From contig NZ_MZGV01000002.1 in NCBI RefSeq assembly GCF_002029235.1, forward strand, positions 62,001 through 126,000: a stretch of DNA of 64,000 nucleotides. Direction: 5' to 3'. Source of the stretch: Clostridium oryzae. GTDB lineage: Bacteria > Bacillota > Clostridia > Clostridiales > Clostridiaceae. Position 1 is the first letter of the stretch. Each line of letters starts with the position of its first letter. The notes below the pieces were generated by a model that worked only from the letters and a program-made list of their open reading frames with translations, did not search any database and was not told the origin of the DNA. Of this stretch, positions 15,783 through 24,073 are shown in pieces. Position numbers and translations under genes: made by a program.

Positions 15783-16938
15783 ATTTTTCCACCGCCTCTT
15801 TTAGTTCACTATATTTATTAACATCCTCCCAAGGGAAGAGGCAACTGTTAAAGTGACCATAGACTGCTGTATCAGAGTAATGAATGTTTCTAAGTCGCAA
15901 CTTTTCTATAATTGCTGCAGGCCTCAAATTAAATACTTCTTGAGCAGCAATGGTTAGAACTTCATCAGAAACTGTTCCTGTTCCAAAAGTATTTATAGAA
16001 AAAGCTACAGGATTTGCCTTGCCAATGGCATAGGAAATAGCCACTTCACATTTCTCTGCCAAATCACACCACACAATATGTTTAGCAATATACCTAGCCA
16101 TGTAAGCTCCGCTTCGGTCAACTTTGGTCGGATCTTTCCCACAAAGTGCTCCGCCACCATGTGATGCAAGTCCACCATAAGTATCCACCATGATCTTTCT
16201 TCCAGTTAAACCTGTATCTGCAGCAGGTCCTCCTAATACAAACTGTCCAGATGGATTAATAAGAATTTCTGTTTCATCATCAAAAGAGAAATCCTCAAAA
16301 CACTGCCATAACACATTATTTAGAATATCTGATTTTAACTCTTCCTGAGTTTTATTCTTTTCATGCTGAACTGACACTACAATGGTCTTAACTCTCACTG
16401 GAACATCATCATTATACTCAATGGTCACCTGTGCTTTTCCATCGGGAAGGATACCTTTAATAAGTTTACCTTTCCTTGCCTCATCTAGTCTCTTTACAAT
16501 TCGATGAGATAAGACAAGGGGAAGGGGAAGCATTTCTCTGGTTTCTTTTGTGGCATAACCATACATAGTACCTTGATCACCAGCGCCGATGGAACCATAT
16601 TGTTCGTTTATACCATTTCGTGCTTCTAGTGCAGTATTCACACCAGCTGCAATATCAGAACTCTGATTGTGTACATATACATAAATTAAAAATTTCAAAT
16701 GGTTATAACCTAGTTCTTTTAGCACATTCTTAACAATGCTTCTGATATCAATTTTCTCGCTGCAGGAGATCTCGCCCGCCACGATAATTTTCCCTTTAGT
16801 AGCCATAACCTCACACGCTACGCGTGACGCTTTATCTCTTCTAAAGCATTCATCCAAAATATTATCAGCAATAATATCGCACAGTTTATCAGGATGTCCT
16901 GCACATACACTTTCTGCTGTTAAATATCTCTTACTCAT
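15772..16938 (-). CDS. metK: S-adenosylmethionine synthetase (phage-encoded)
   Basis: A full-length 388-residue methionine adenosyltransferase: GHPDK (14-18), GAGDQGTMYGYAT (118-130), NPSGQFVLGGPAADTGLTGR and GGGALCGKDPTKVDRSGAY are all intact, so ATP, methionine and metal sites look functional. It makes AdoMet from methionine and ATP in the cytoplasm. It lies inside the phage late operon immediately before, and overlapping, a DNA methylase that consumes AdoMet. The sequence departs from ordinary housekeeping MetK (MSKRYLTAESVCAGHPDKLC), in keeping with a phage lineage rather than a recent host copy. Confidence 0.93.
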   Translation of the reverse strand: MSKRYLTAESVCAGHPDKLCDIIADNILDECFRRDKASRVACEVMATKGKIIVAGEISCSEKIDIRSIVKNVLKELGYNHLKFLIYVYVHNQSSDIAAGVNTALEARNGINEQYGSIGAGDQGTMYGYATKETREMLPLPLVLSHRIVKRLDEARKGKLIKGILPDGKAQVTIEYNDDVPVRVKTIVVSVQHEKNKTQEELKSDILNNVLWQCFEDFSFDDETEILINPSGQFVLGGPAADTGLTGRKIMVDTYGGLASHGGGALCGKDPTKVDRSGAYMARYIAKHIVWCDLAEKCEVAISYAIGKANPVAFSINTFGTGTVSDEVLTIAAQEVFNLRPAAIIEKLRLRNIHYSDTAVYGHFNSCLFPWEDVNKYSELKEAVEKYAD

Positions 16939-16955
16939 CTCACATCTCCTTATTA

Positions 16956-17507
16956 TTATTTACCTCTACGGGCAGTCAACAGTCGTTCCATCACATCATC
17001 CTGTGGATTTGTACCGGAATACTCTGTCGCACAGTTTTCACGAACAATCTGATATATTTCCATCCAGAGTCTGTTGGTTTGACTCATAAAATTATGGCTC
17101 ATGGAAACGTATGGACTTTGGATAGCGTTGCCAGTAGTTGGATGCTTAGCAAGAAAACCAAACTCACTTATTGCTTCCTCACACTGTATCCACCTAGCAG
17201 CACTCATGGCATATCTTTCTAATAGCTGTGGTAGAACTAGATGTGCACACCCTCGCTCCTCAAGCCATTTCCACGTAAGCTCATAAATTTCGCTAGCTAC
17301 TAAGGTTTTACCATCCTTTTGTACTGCTGAAAGCATAGCCCTTGGCTGTGGCATCTCCTGCCCTTGAAGTTCTGCGGTATTTTTAAATTCAATAACTTCC
17401 AGTTTTCTTTTTCCGGGATTTCCCTGAGCAATTTTATCTATAAGTGCTTTCTTTTTCTGACCAGATCCAATACGGGCACCACCTCGATTTGTACCATCTT
17501 TGGCCAT
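16956..17507 (-). CDS. Terminase small subunit, P27 family
   Basis: A 183-residue protein starting MAKDGTNRGGARIGSGQKKK, with GNPGKRKLEVIEF near residue 30, both typical of the P27 family. It recognises the packaging site and recruits TerL. The GGTGAG-like site and ATG are well spaced. It lies directly after the HNH gene and the probable cos region, as in HNH/cos phages, but is unusually far from TerL. Confidence 0.9.
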   Translation of the reverse strand: MAKDGTNRGGARIGSGQKKKALIDKIAQGNPGKRKLEVIEFKNTAELQGQEMPQPRAMLSAVQKDGKTLVASEIYELTWKWLEERGCAHLVLPQLLERYAMSAARWIQCEEAISEFGFLAKHPTTGNAIQSPYVSMSHNFMSQTNRLWMEIYQIVRENCATEYSGTNPQDDVMERLLTARRGK

Positions 17508-17619
17508 TAACTCACCTCATTTCTTATTAAGGGGGTATTACCCCGTTTGAAACTGCGCCTTTTTGCACGAAGCCCCACGCCCGTTGTCCACTTAAAAGGC
17601 TGTAGAGATTCGACTCCCC
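17508..17619 (-). other. Probable cos packaging region
   Basis: The non-coding interval between HNH and TerS contains GGGGGAGTCGAATCTCTACA (minus strand), then a G-rich stretch with GGGCGTGGGGCTTCGTG and a short GGGGT/ACCCC hairpin near TerS. The AATCTCTACA core plus G-rich flank is what I recall from cos regions of HK97-like phages with an HNH-TerS-TerL motor. The exact nick positions cannot be read. Confidence 0.5.
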
Positions 17620-17979
17620 CTACCGGGATGGCCAACGGTCTCCATCTCTTGCTGTGATGGCAGAGTGACAAGGAGTACAAAGAGCCATCAAGTTACTTTC
17701 ATCGTGTGTTCCCCCTCGCGACAAAGGAAGGATGTGATGCACTTCAGCAGCCGGTGTCAGCTTTCCCTGCCTTTTGCACTCTTCACACAGAGGATGGGCT
17801 GTGATGTAACCGTCACGTATTCTTTTCCACGCACGACCATAACGCTTCCTCGTCTCTGGATCGCGCTGATATTTTTCATATCGTGAAGCTTCCTTTTTGG
17901 CATGCTCCGGACAAAAGCGTTCATCTGTCAGCTCAGGACAACCAGGAGAAGAGCATGGTCGTTTAGGTTTCCTTGGCAT
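17620..17979 (-). CDS. HNH endonuclease of the packaging motor
   Basis: A 119-residue HNH protein: zinc Cys pairs in CSSPGCPE and CEECKRQGKL, then AEVHHILPLSRGG and NLMALCTPCHS with the catalytic His and Asn in place. The position just before cos and TerS matches the HNH proteins shown to take part in phage DNA packaging with TerS, TerL and portal. Residues 1-50 form an extra Cys/His-rich start (RPCSSPGCPELTDERFC). It follows a terminator and is the first gene of the late block. Confidence 0.9.
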   Translation of the reverse strand: MPRKPKRPCSSPGCPELTDERFCPEHAKKEASRYEKYQRDPETRKRYGRAWKRIRDGYITAHPLCEECKRQGKLTPAAEVHHILPLSRGGTHDESNLMALCTPCHSAITARDGDRWPSR

Positions 17980-18002
17980 TTCGCACCTCCATTTGGGTAT
18001 AG

Positions 18003-18033
18003 AAAAAGCCCCCGCGGTTTTTCCACGAAGGCT
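18003..18033 (-). terminator. Terminator between early and late blocks
   Basis: Minus-strand AGCCTTCGTGG-AAAAA-CCGCGGGGGCT hairpin (11 bp with G-T pairs) followed by Ts. It lies after the regulator gene at 18100-18558. Confidence 0.75.
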
Positions 18034-18099
18034 CTCTACAGTTTTTCACAATACCATTGTATAACCGATTTCTAATAAAATCGTCCACGATATTACTCA

Positions 18100-18558
18100 T
18101 TACTTTCCATAGAGCAGTAGCGCTAGATGCTGAAGCGCCCGATTCTTCTTGTTGTATGCAGAGGAACGTTCAATGTTAAAGCGGTCACAAATGTTATACA
18201 CTGCATCTATCTGCTTTTGTTCATCATCCAAATAGAACTCCTTTAACACATACTGTTCATCCTCCGTTAAGGCATCCCACGCCGGTTGAAACCAGTCCAT
18301 GTATTCTAGTGCTTGACGATAGCGTTCTTTCAATACATCAATTTCATTGATGCAGGCAATGAGCCTTTTCTCTCCTGCTTTTGGATCATGGGTCGATGGC
18401 ATGCCATTTAGAACTGGAGAAGCAGTGGAACTCATTTCTTCGTTGAGAGTAGCAATGTCCTCATCAGTATGTTCTATGATGTACTTCATGCTGCTGTAAT
18501 CTTTTAAGGCATTAATTGCCGCTGCTCTTTTATCTAAATACTGCCAGACAATGTTCAT
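18100..18558 (-). CDS. Late transcription regulator, ArpU/DUF1492-like
   Basis: A 152-residue helical protein ending in a sigma region 4-like helix-turn-helix (VLKEFYLDDEQKQIDAVYNI, then FNIERSSAYNKKNRALQ). Proteins of this type are the last early gene in many Firmicute phages and switch on the late genes. The position fits, as it is followed by a terminator and then the HNH/terminase block. The DNA site it binds is not evident. The specific family name is tentative. Confidence 0.65.
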   Translation of the reverse strand: MNIVWQYLDKRAAAINALKDYSSMKYIIEHTDEDIATLNEEMSSTASPVLNGMPSTHDPKAGEKRLIACINEIDVLKERYRQALEYMDWFQPAWDALTEDEQYVLKEFYLDDEQKQIDAVYNICDRFNIERSSAYNKKNRALQHLALLLYGK

Positions 18559-18562
18559 CGTA

Positions 18563-19912
18563 TCAGACCTCCTTTAGTGTTGCTTTTACCGCATCTATCA
18601 GTGCGGATTGGGTATTGTCTTTATCTTTTAAAGCTTTCATTACACGCTCATCAATGGTGCCTTTGGCAATCAGGTGATGGATCACTACCGTTTCATTTTG
18701 TCCTTGACGCCAAAGACGGGCATTGGTTTGCTGGTAAAGCTCCAAGCTCCAAGTCAGGCCAAACCATACAAGAGTTGAACCTCCAGCTTGCAAGTTCAGT
18801 CCATGGCCTGCTGATGCTGGATGGATGACTGCAATGGGGATTTCTCCATCATTCCACCTTTTAATAGAATCGCTAGTGGATAATACCTCAACTTCAAAGC
18901 GCTTTTGTATTCGAGATAAATCATGCTTAAACCAATAAGCAATTAGAACTGGTTTGCCATTAGCGGCTTCGATTAAGTCTTCCAGTGCATCCAGCTTACG
19001 GTCATGTATATGAATAACTACACCTTGATCATCATAGACTGCTCCGTTTGCCATCTGCAGGAGCTTTCCTGAAAGAGCTGCTGCATTAGCAGCAGTAATA
19101 TCCTCACCTTTCACCGTTGTAATTAAATCCCGCTTCATAGTGTCGATAGTTTTCATTTCTTTTTCAGAAAGCTTCACTGGCACTTCGTTTATAACCAACT
19201 CCGGCAACTTCAGGTAGTCTGTCCCTTTCATGCTAATAGTGATGTCAGATATGAGCCTATAAATAGCTTCTTCTGCTCCCGGTTTTGGTTTGTAGGAGAA
19301 GATCACTTGCTGATTGCGTTTATCTGGTACGAAAAAGTCCTCTCGATATCTGCCAATAAACCTGCCCAATCGCTGTCCCATATCCAGCAGGCGATACTCA
19401 GCCCATAAATCCATCAGTCCATTGGATGATGGCGTTCCGGTAAGCCCTACGATCCTTTTAATCTTTGGCCTGACTTTAAGTAGGCTTTTAAACCGTTTCG
19501 CTTGATGGGATTTGAAGGATGACAGCTCATCGATTACTACCATGTCAAAATCAAAGGGTATGGCACTTCTAGAAATTAGCCATTCGACATTTTCTCGATT
19601 GATGATGTATACCTGAGCTCTTTTCATAAGGGCTGTTTTCCTCTGTACCTCAGAGCCAACTGCTACGGTGTATTTAAGACCTTTTAGGTGATCCCACTTT
19701 TCAAGCTCTGCAGGCCATGTATCTCTGGCTACTCGAAGAGGTGCAATGACCAGAACCTTACGAACAAGAAAACTATCCAGTGTTAAATCAAAGATGGCAG
19801 TTAAGGTAATGACACTCTTACCTAATCCCATATCTAAAAGCACTGCTGCTATGGGATGGGTGAGGATATACTCAGTGGCATAAACCTGATATTCATGAGG
19901 CTTGTATTTCAT
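18563..19912 (-). CDS. SNF2-family DEAD/DEAH-like helicase
   Basis: About 449 residues from ATG 19912 with GGAGGG upstream. Helicase motifs are LLDMGLGKSVIT (27-33 is Walker A), VVIDELSSFKS (motif II reading DELS, not DEAH), GLTGTPSSNG (motif III) and NARLWRQGQNETV (motif VI). It is a compact SNF2 ATPase of the kind found in phage replication modules beside VRR-NUC. It overlaps the VRR-NUC gene by 20 bases, so the helicase and nuclease probably act together, perhaps on recombination or replication intermediates. Confidence 0.88.
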   Translation of the reverse strand: MKYKPHEYQVYATEYILTHPIAAVLLDMGLGKSVITLTAIFDLTLDSFLVRKVLVIAPLRVARDTWPAELEKWDHLKGLKYTVAVGSEVQRKTALMKRAQVYIINRENVEWLISRSAIPFDFDMVVIDELSSFKSHQAKRFKSLLKVRPKIKRIVGLTGTPSSNGLMDLWAEYRLLDMGQRLGRFIGRYREDFFVPDKRNQQVIFSYKPKPGAEEAIYRLISDITISMKGTDYLKLPELVINEVPVKLSEKEMKTIDTMKRDLITTVKGEDITAANAAALSGKLLQMANGAVYDDQGVVIHIHDRKLDALEDLIEAANGKPVLIAYWFKHDLSRIQKRFEVEVLSTSDSIKRWNDGEIPIAVIHPASAGHGLNLQAGGSTLVWFGLTWSLELYQQTNARLWRQGQNETVVIHHLIAKGTIDERVMKALKDKDNTQSALIDAVKATLKEV

Positions 19913-20174
19913 GAAGTATCCCTCCAATCTGTTCTATGTGATCCAGGCAGAATACCAAAAATCCAAGTGATTCTAACTGTCTTTTTCGCTTTTCCTGTAG
20001 AGGCCTTAAGGTTTTACCTGGAGCTTTTACCTCCACAAAAGCTATTTTTTTATCCGGCAAAAGAATCAATCTGTCTGGCATTCCATCAAAACCTGGTGAT
20101 GCAATCTTCAGTGCAATGCCGCCTATATCTTTTACTGCTTTTACCAGTTGTTGTTCAATCCATTTTTCTCTCAT
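19893..20174 (-). CDS. VRR-NUC domain nuclease
   Basis: A 93-residue stand-alone VRR-NUC protein of the PD-(D/E)XK fold. GFDGMPDRLILLPDKKIAFV supplies the catalytic Asp and the start of the active strand, followed by EVKAPGKTLRPLQ (E-x-K) and the QxxR-like region LQEKRKRQLESLG. Such small proteins are structure-specific nucleases in phage replication modules. It is paired by overlap with the SNF2 helicase, a frequent phage combination. The ATG has GGAGG only 4 bases away. Confidence 0.88.
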   Translation of the reverse strand: MREKWIEQQLVKAVKDIGGIALKIASPGFDGMPDRLILLPDKKIAFVEVKAPGKTLRPLQEKRKRQLESLGFLVFCLDHIEQIGGILHEIQAS

Positions 20175-20446
20175 ATAGCCTCCATGTTCCCTAAATCCAA
20201 AAAGTCTCTATACGCGCGTATATACGCGTCTGCAGGTAATTTCTTCTTTTTGTCTTTAGGATTATTTTTAATAATTATTTTTGGAACAATGGAACATAAG
20301 TTATAAAGTAGCCTACTTTACAAGGGGCTGCCGCCTGTTCCGATGAGGTGTACCAAAAGACCGTTTTTGTTTCACCGGAACAGGTGAAATCTGTTCCCGA
20401 GAAAAAATTGTTCCATGTGTTCCAAACTAAATTATGTTTTGGGAAC
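20175..20446. other. Probable phage replication origin (GGAAC iterons and palindrome)
   Basis: This non-coding gap has nine GGAAC/GTTCC motifs: 20186, 20283, 20291, 20337, 20377, 20393, 20410, 20419 and 20442. It also has a perfect 14-bp palindrome CGCGTATATACGCG (20215-20228) and a very AT-rich stretch (~20260-20282). It lies next to the primase/helicase gene. A short frame at 20275-20466 appears to be a by-product of the repeats. The origin role is inferred from this arrangement. Confidence 0.55.
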
Positions 20447-22777
20447 ATAAACCCATTGTGGTCCATAAAGCGGGATACGTTCTTTTTTCACGAGTCCAGT
20501 CCAGCCTCCGATACTTGCCATAATTGCAGATATCTCATTGCCATCCATTCTTCGGAGATTGGCTCGATCTTTGCCAAAGCACTCACACCAGATTTCCATA
20601 TTAGAAACCGATTTTCGTTTCCAAACACCAACCCTTTGGCTTTCACCAAACTCAGTCCCGTTGATATAGGCTCGACGTTCATATAGATCCATGGTGTCCC
20701 AATCCTCAGGTAAAAGCATATCAAGGTACTCTCTAACCAAACCTTCTCGCTCATCGGACTCCATAGCTTCTCGCTGTTCTTCTTTTGCAAGCTTTTCAAG
20801 GCTAGCATCAAGGTACAATTTCTCTCCAGCCTTTACATAGGTAAGAGCCTCAGCCCATATCTGCAGAATTTCATCCTGCTTTAGCTGCCAAGATTTTTTT
20901 GTACCATTTCCCGGAGTCTTTACTGGCCAGAAGCGACGGTTTCCTGTGGTGTCCCGCAAATAGCCTTTCTCAGCATTGGTGGTTCCGAAAAAGATACATT
21001 GTCTTAAGTGCGGAGTAGCTCTCCTGCCAAAGCTGGCACGATAAATGTCATTTTGGCGAGACAAGAAACTTCGAAGTGTTTCGACTTCAGCTTTTTTAAG
21101 TCCGGCTAGTTCTCCAATTTCTAAAATCCAGTAACCTTGAAGTTTTTCTGCGGCGGTCTTATCCTTGGTATCCGATAAGTTCAAGCTATCTGAAAACCAG
21201 TCTCCACCCAACTTGGCTATGAGAGTGCTTTTTCCAACTCCCTGCGGGCCATTAAGAACCAACATGGAATCGAATTTGATACCAGGAGTTAGCACACGAG
21301 AGATAGCTGCACATAAAGTTTTTCTTGTTACAGCCCGAACATAAGAGATATCTGATGCACCTAGATAATCGATGAGCAGGGTATCTACTCGCGGTACCTT
21401 ATCCCATTCAGGGAGTGCATCAATAAACTCACGAATAGGATGATAAGATCGGTCGTCAGCTACCTTTGCTACGGCCACATCATAGTTTCTTGCAGAGAAG
21501 GTTCCGTAGTGGGTGTCAATGTAGCTGATTAGCTGGGCATCATCTGCATCTCTCCAGAACTTAGATGGATGTGGCCAAGGAACATCACCTTTAATTTCGA
21601 GACTGTCTGATAGCTGATTAAACACAATGCCTTTCAGATTTGGATCATTTTCAAGTATTAAAATCAAGTTTCTAAGGGTATTTTTAACTGATCCTGTCTT
21701 GTCAAGCTCCAGCTGCTTTTCCCAATCTTCATCAATAAACTCTTTTTCAGCCTGAGCCTTTCGTTCTTCTGCAAACTGCTCTTTTACCCGTTCATCCTCT
21801 AAAGTTAAATCAGTCATAGCTTTAAACGAAGGTAGTTTGCTAGGTGATGTATTTTCTGCCGCCTTTTCATCTAAGTCGCGAAACTTATGCACTCGGACCA
21901 GATCAAAAGCGTTTAGCAGCATTCCACATGCTGGATCTGTGGCATGATGGCTATAAGCAAATTTACCGTCATAGATTACCAAGCCCGCAGAAGAATCTGC
22001 AGGGATATAATCAAACCTACCATTCATAGCACTTGACTCATATACATCCGTCAAGAATGTATTAATAGCTTCTTCAATGGTATAAGCTCTGCAAAATGCC
22101 CCGACAACGCCCTCTTTACTTAAAGGGTCTGCTTGCTTTGTGATTTTCCTTTGTACAACCTCTGATTGTCTTGTGGATACAGGCCACATGGATGTATCCC
22201 GCCAATCTGCATATTTGGAAAGATAAACATCAGGATCTAAAAGCTCTCCATCCTTTTCTTTAAAGACAAATTCTCCATCAGACGGTGTGGATGGCCAATA
22301 CATTAACCTAGATGGCTCATAAGTGGTATCATCGAATAAATCAATCCCAATCTCCTTTGCAACCATCCGGCCAAGAGCTGGGTATTCATCCTCTGTTACT
22401 TCTCTTTTAATTGGAATGATAAGTCTTAATCGCGGTGCATCTGGTGTATGTTTATGGGTTGAATAGATGCAGCATTTGAAATCATGTAATGCTTCAATTT
22501 GATCCCAAATCCTCGGTTTGGCATAATCCATATCTAATGTCAGAAGGGAGCGGGAGAGGACATAACCATTTCTGCGCTTTCCTTCACGAAGAGCTCCTCC
22601 CACAAATCCACCGACGTCTTTTATTGAGTCCTGCTGAGCGCGACTCATTTTTCGGAATTCAGATACTGTTTCTGTTGTTCGTATAGTAGATTTAACTCGG
22701 GAGATGAAGTCCTCCCATGTGATGTCTTTGTTCTTCCACTTTTTATCCATTCGGCTGTTACCAACCGCTATCTTCAT
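20432..22777 (-). CDS. Primase-like domain fused to VapE-family helicase
   Basis: A 781-residue replication protein. The N-terminal ~190 residues look like an archaeo-eukaryotic-type primase: RSLLTLDMDYA (Asp pair at 82 and 84), YSTHKHTPDAPRLRLIIP (His at 108) and TTYEPSRLMYWPS. The C-terminal half is a VapE superfamily 3-like helicase: LVLNGPQGVGKSTLIAKLGG (Walker A 510-518), YWILEIGELAGL (Walker B region) and CIFFGTTN (sensor). It should prime and unwind at the phage origin, and the iteron-like region lies directly after it. The start overlaps the DUF4406 gene by 4 bases. Confidence 0.88.
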   Translation of the reverse strand: MKIAVGNSRMDKKWKNKDITWEDFISRVKSTIRTTETVSEFRKMSRAQQDSIKDVGGFVGGALREGKRRNGYVLSRSLLTLDMDYAKPRIWDQIEALHDFKCCIYSTHKHTPDAPRLRLIIPIKREVTEDEYPALGRMVAKEIGIDLFDDTTYEPSRLMYWPSTPSDGEFVFKEKDGELLDPDVYLSKYADWRDTSMWPVSTRQSEVVQRKITKQADPLSKEGVVGAFCRAYTIEEAINTFLTDVYESSAMNGRFDYIPADSSAGLVIYDGKFAYSHHATDPACGMLLNAFDLVRVHKFRDLDEKAAENTSPSKLPSFKAMTDLTLEDERVKEQFAEERKAQAEKEFIDEDWEKQLELDKTGSVKNTLRNLILILENDPNLKGIVFNQLSDSLEIKGDVPWPHPSKFWRDADDAQLISYIDTHYGTFSARNYDVAVAKVADDRSYHPIREFIDALPEWDKVPRVDTLLIDYLGASDISYVRAVTRKTLCAAISRVLTPGIKFDSMLVLNGPQGVGKSTLIAKLGGDWFSDSLNLSDTKDKTAAEKLQGYWILEIGELAGLKKAEVETLRSFLSRQNDIYRASFGRRATPHLRQCIFFGTTNAEKGYLRDTTGNRRFWPVKTPGNGTKKSWQLKQDEILQIWAEALTYVKAGEKLYLDASLEKLAKEEQREAMESDEREGLVREYLDMLLPEDWDTMDLYERRAYINGTEFGESQRVGVWKRKSVSNMEIWCECFGKDRANLRRMDGNEISAIMASIGGWTGLVKKERIPLYGPQWVYVPKT

Positions 22778-23193
22778 ATCTTCTGCACCTCCCTGCAGTT
22801 TTCGGTAAAATACCGAATAGGAATACTATGCTTCGATGCTTTATCTATTTCTGCTTGCATTCCTTTTGAGATGTTGCGACCAAATACCCACAGTTCCTCG
22901 CACTTTCTAAGCCAAACCATTCCAAAGAATAGTCCTAGTTTTCTTTGTTCTGGATCGCTATCATCTAGAACTTGAGGGTATAGCAGATGAGGAGCAAAAG
23001 GAATAGTTCCTTGCTCAACTGCAAACTTCAGATATTTTCTGGCCTTCTTCAGATTTTTTTCTGTATCCCCAGCAAAAGGTGAACAAATAAAGACACAAGG
23101 TTTGTAGCATTTTACTTTTTCTTCACGCATGACATTTTCCAAGGCTTCTGCTGCAGTTGGATCTGGATAGCTATCGGCGTTATATCTATCCAT
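22774..23193 (-). CDS. DUF4406-like protein (nucleoside deoxyribosyltransferase-like fold)
   Basis: A 139-residue protein with KPCVFICSPFAGDTEKNLKK near residue 31, PFAPHLLYPQVLDD and KCEELWVFGRNISKGMQAEI, the layout of DUF4406 and related nucleoside 2-deoxyribosyltransferase-like folds. The conserved Glu/Asp of the family would be in the last motif. It may handle modified nucleotides, but this is not shown. It is translationally coupled to the VapE gene and is a routine member of this phage replication module. Confidence 0.7.
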   Translation of the reverse strand: MDRYNADSYPDPTAAEALENVMREEKVKCYKPCVFICSPFAGDTEKNLKKARKYLKFAVEQGTIPFAPHLLYPQVLDDSDPEQRKLGLFFGMVWLRKCEELWVFGRNISKGMQAEIDKASKHSIPIRYFTENCREVQKI

Positions 23194-23195
23194 AA

Positions 23196-23987
23196 CTACA
23201 TCCCCTCGAATTCAGACTCTTGTTCAATCAGTGGTAAAATGCCATGATCCTTTAGAAGCTCATAAATAAACAAGCGTCCTTTCTGAGTCCAATAGGTATG
23301 AACCTTTGAATGTATCGTTCCATCCTTTCCAGGGTACGTATGGGTTTTTGTTGTTGTATATCCATGTTGGGCATACTTTTGATATAAGAGCCAGATTTTC
23401 CCTTGACGGAACTGAACGCCAAGATCATGTAGATATTCATTGAACCAGCGACCAGACTTTCCATAATCCTTGGCGATTGTTGTGATAGACACCGCATCCT
23501 TGCAATTAAGCACCACATCGTAATAACTGGCTTTTGGTTTCATTTCTGCAATCTGCTGTTCCTGAATACTAATCGTAGTTGTTAGCTCGGCATTTTTGGC
23601 TCTTGCAGCTTTAAGTTCCTGCAATGCTTTAATTAAAAAGTCTGGATTAGCAAGCAACTCATCTGTAGCATAAAGTCCATGCCTTCTGATTGAAGGAAGA
23701 ACCTCATGAGTTACCCAGCGCTTGAACTTTTTAGCCCCTGGCTTGTCAGAGCGAAGAATTAAATTGTATAGTCCACTTTCATTGATACATGTCATTTCCT
23801 GCGGACCACCAGGGGTGTCCACTCTTACCGGCTCCCTTTCATCGGCATCTAATCTTTCTGCCGCATCTCGATATTTTGAGATACCGAGTACAGCACAGAC
23901 ATCCTTAAGTACCCACCAAGGACTACCTTCCTTTAAAATTGTTCTGACATTGTTGCCCTCGTAGTTGAAAATAGTTAATTTGTTCAT
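23196..23987 (-). CDS. Phage antirepressor: BRO-N plus KilAC domain
   Basis: About 263 residues from ATG 23987 with GGAGG upstream; the longer frame to 24044 is not supported by a ribosome site. Residues 1-105 are a BRO-N domain (WWVLKDVCAVLGISKYRDA, GGPQEMTCINESGLYNLIL); residues ~150-263 are a KilAC domain (VSITTIAKDYGKSGRWFNEY, FIYELLKDHG). A central coiled region (~110-150) links them. Such proteins bind DNA or a repressor to favour lytic growth. It follows a terminator after the polymerase gene. Confidence 0.9.
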   Translation of the reverse strand: MNKLTIFNYEGNNVRTILKEGSPWWVLKDVCAVLGISKYRDAAERLDADEREPVRVDTPGGPQEMTCINESGLYNLILRSDKPGAKKFKRWVTHEVLPSIRRHGLYATDELLANPDFLIKALQELKAARAKNAELTTTISIQEQQIAEMKPKASYYDVVLNCKDAVSITTIAKDYGKSGRWFNEYLHDLGVQFRQGKIWLLYQKYAQHGYTTTKTHTYPGKDGTIHSKVHTYWTQKGRLFIYELLKDHGILPLIEQESEFEGM

Positions 23988-24042
23988 ATCGAACCTCCAG
24001 CATATAGTTGTAGAGCGATAAAACATGCCCTCAGCTATAAGC

Positions 24043-24070
24043 AAAAAAAGAGGAGGCTTCGAACCCCCTC
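24043..24070 (-). terminator. Rho-independent terminator after DNA polymerase
   Basis: Minus-strand GAGGGGG-TTCGAAG-CCTCCTC stem (7 bp) followed by seven Ts. The loop resembles a tRNA T-arm but no tRNA is present. Confidence 0.8.
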
Positions 24071-24073
24071 AAA

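Noticed and set aside
20275-20466. A 63-codon minus-strand frame after vapE
   Set aside because: It starts inside vapE and its residues (WNTWNN, VPLFQK) are translations of the GGAAC/GTTCC repeats; no ribosome site. Treated as part of the origin-like region.
24043-24070. GGTTCGAA resembling a tRNA T-arm (also near 28270-28285)
   Set aside because: No acceptor, D or anticodon arms around it; both are hairpin loops of terminators followed by Ts.
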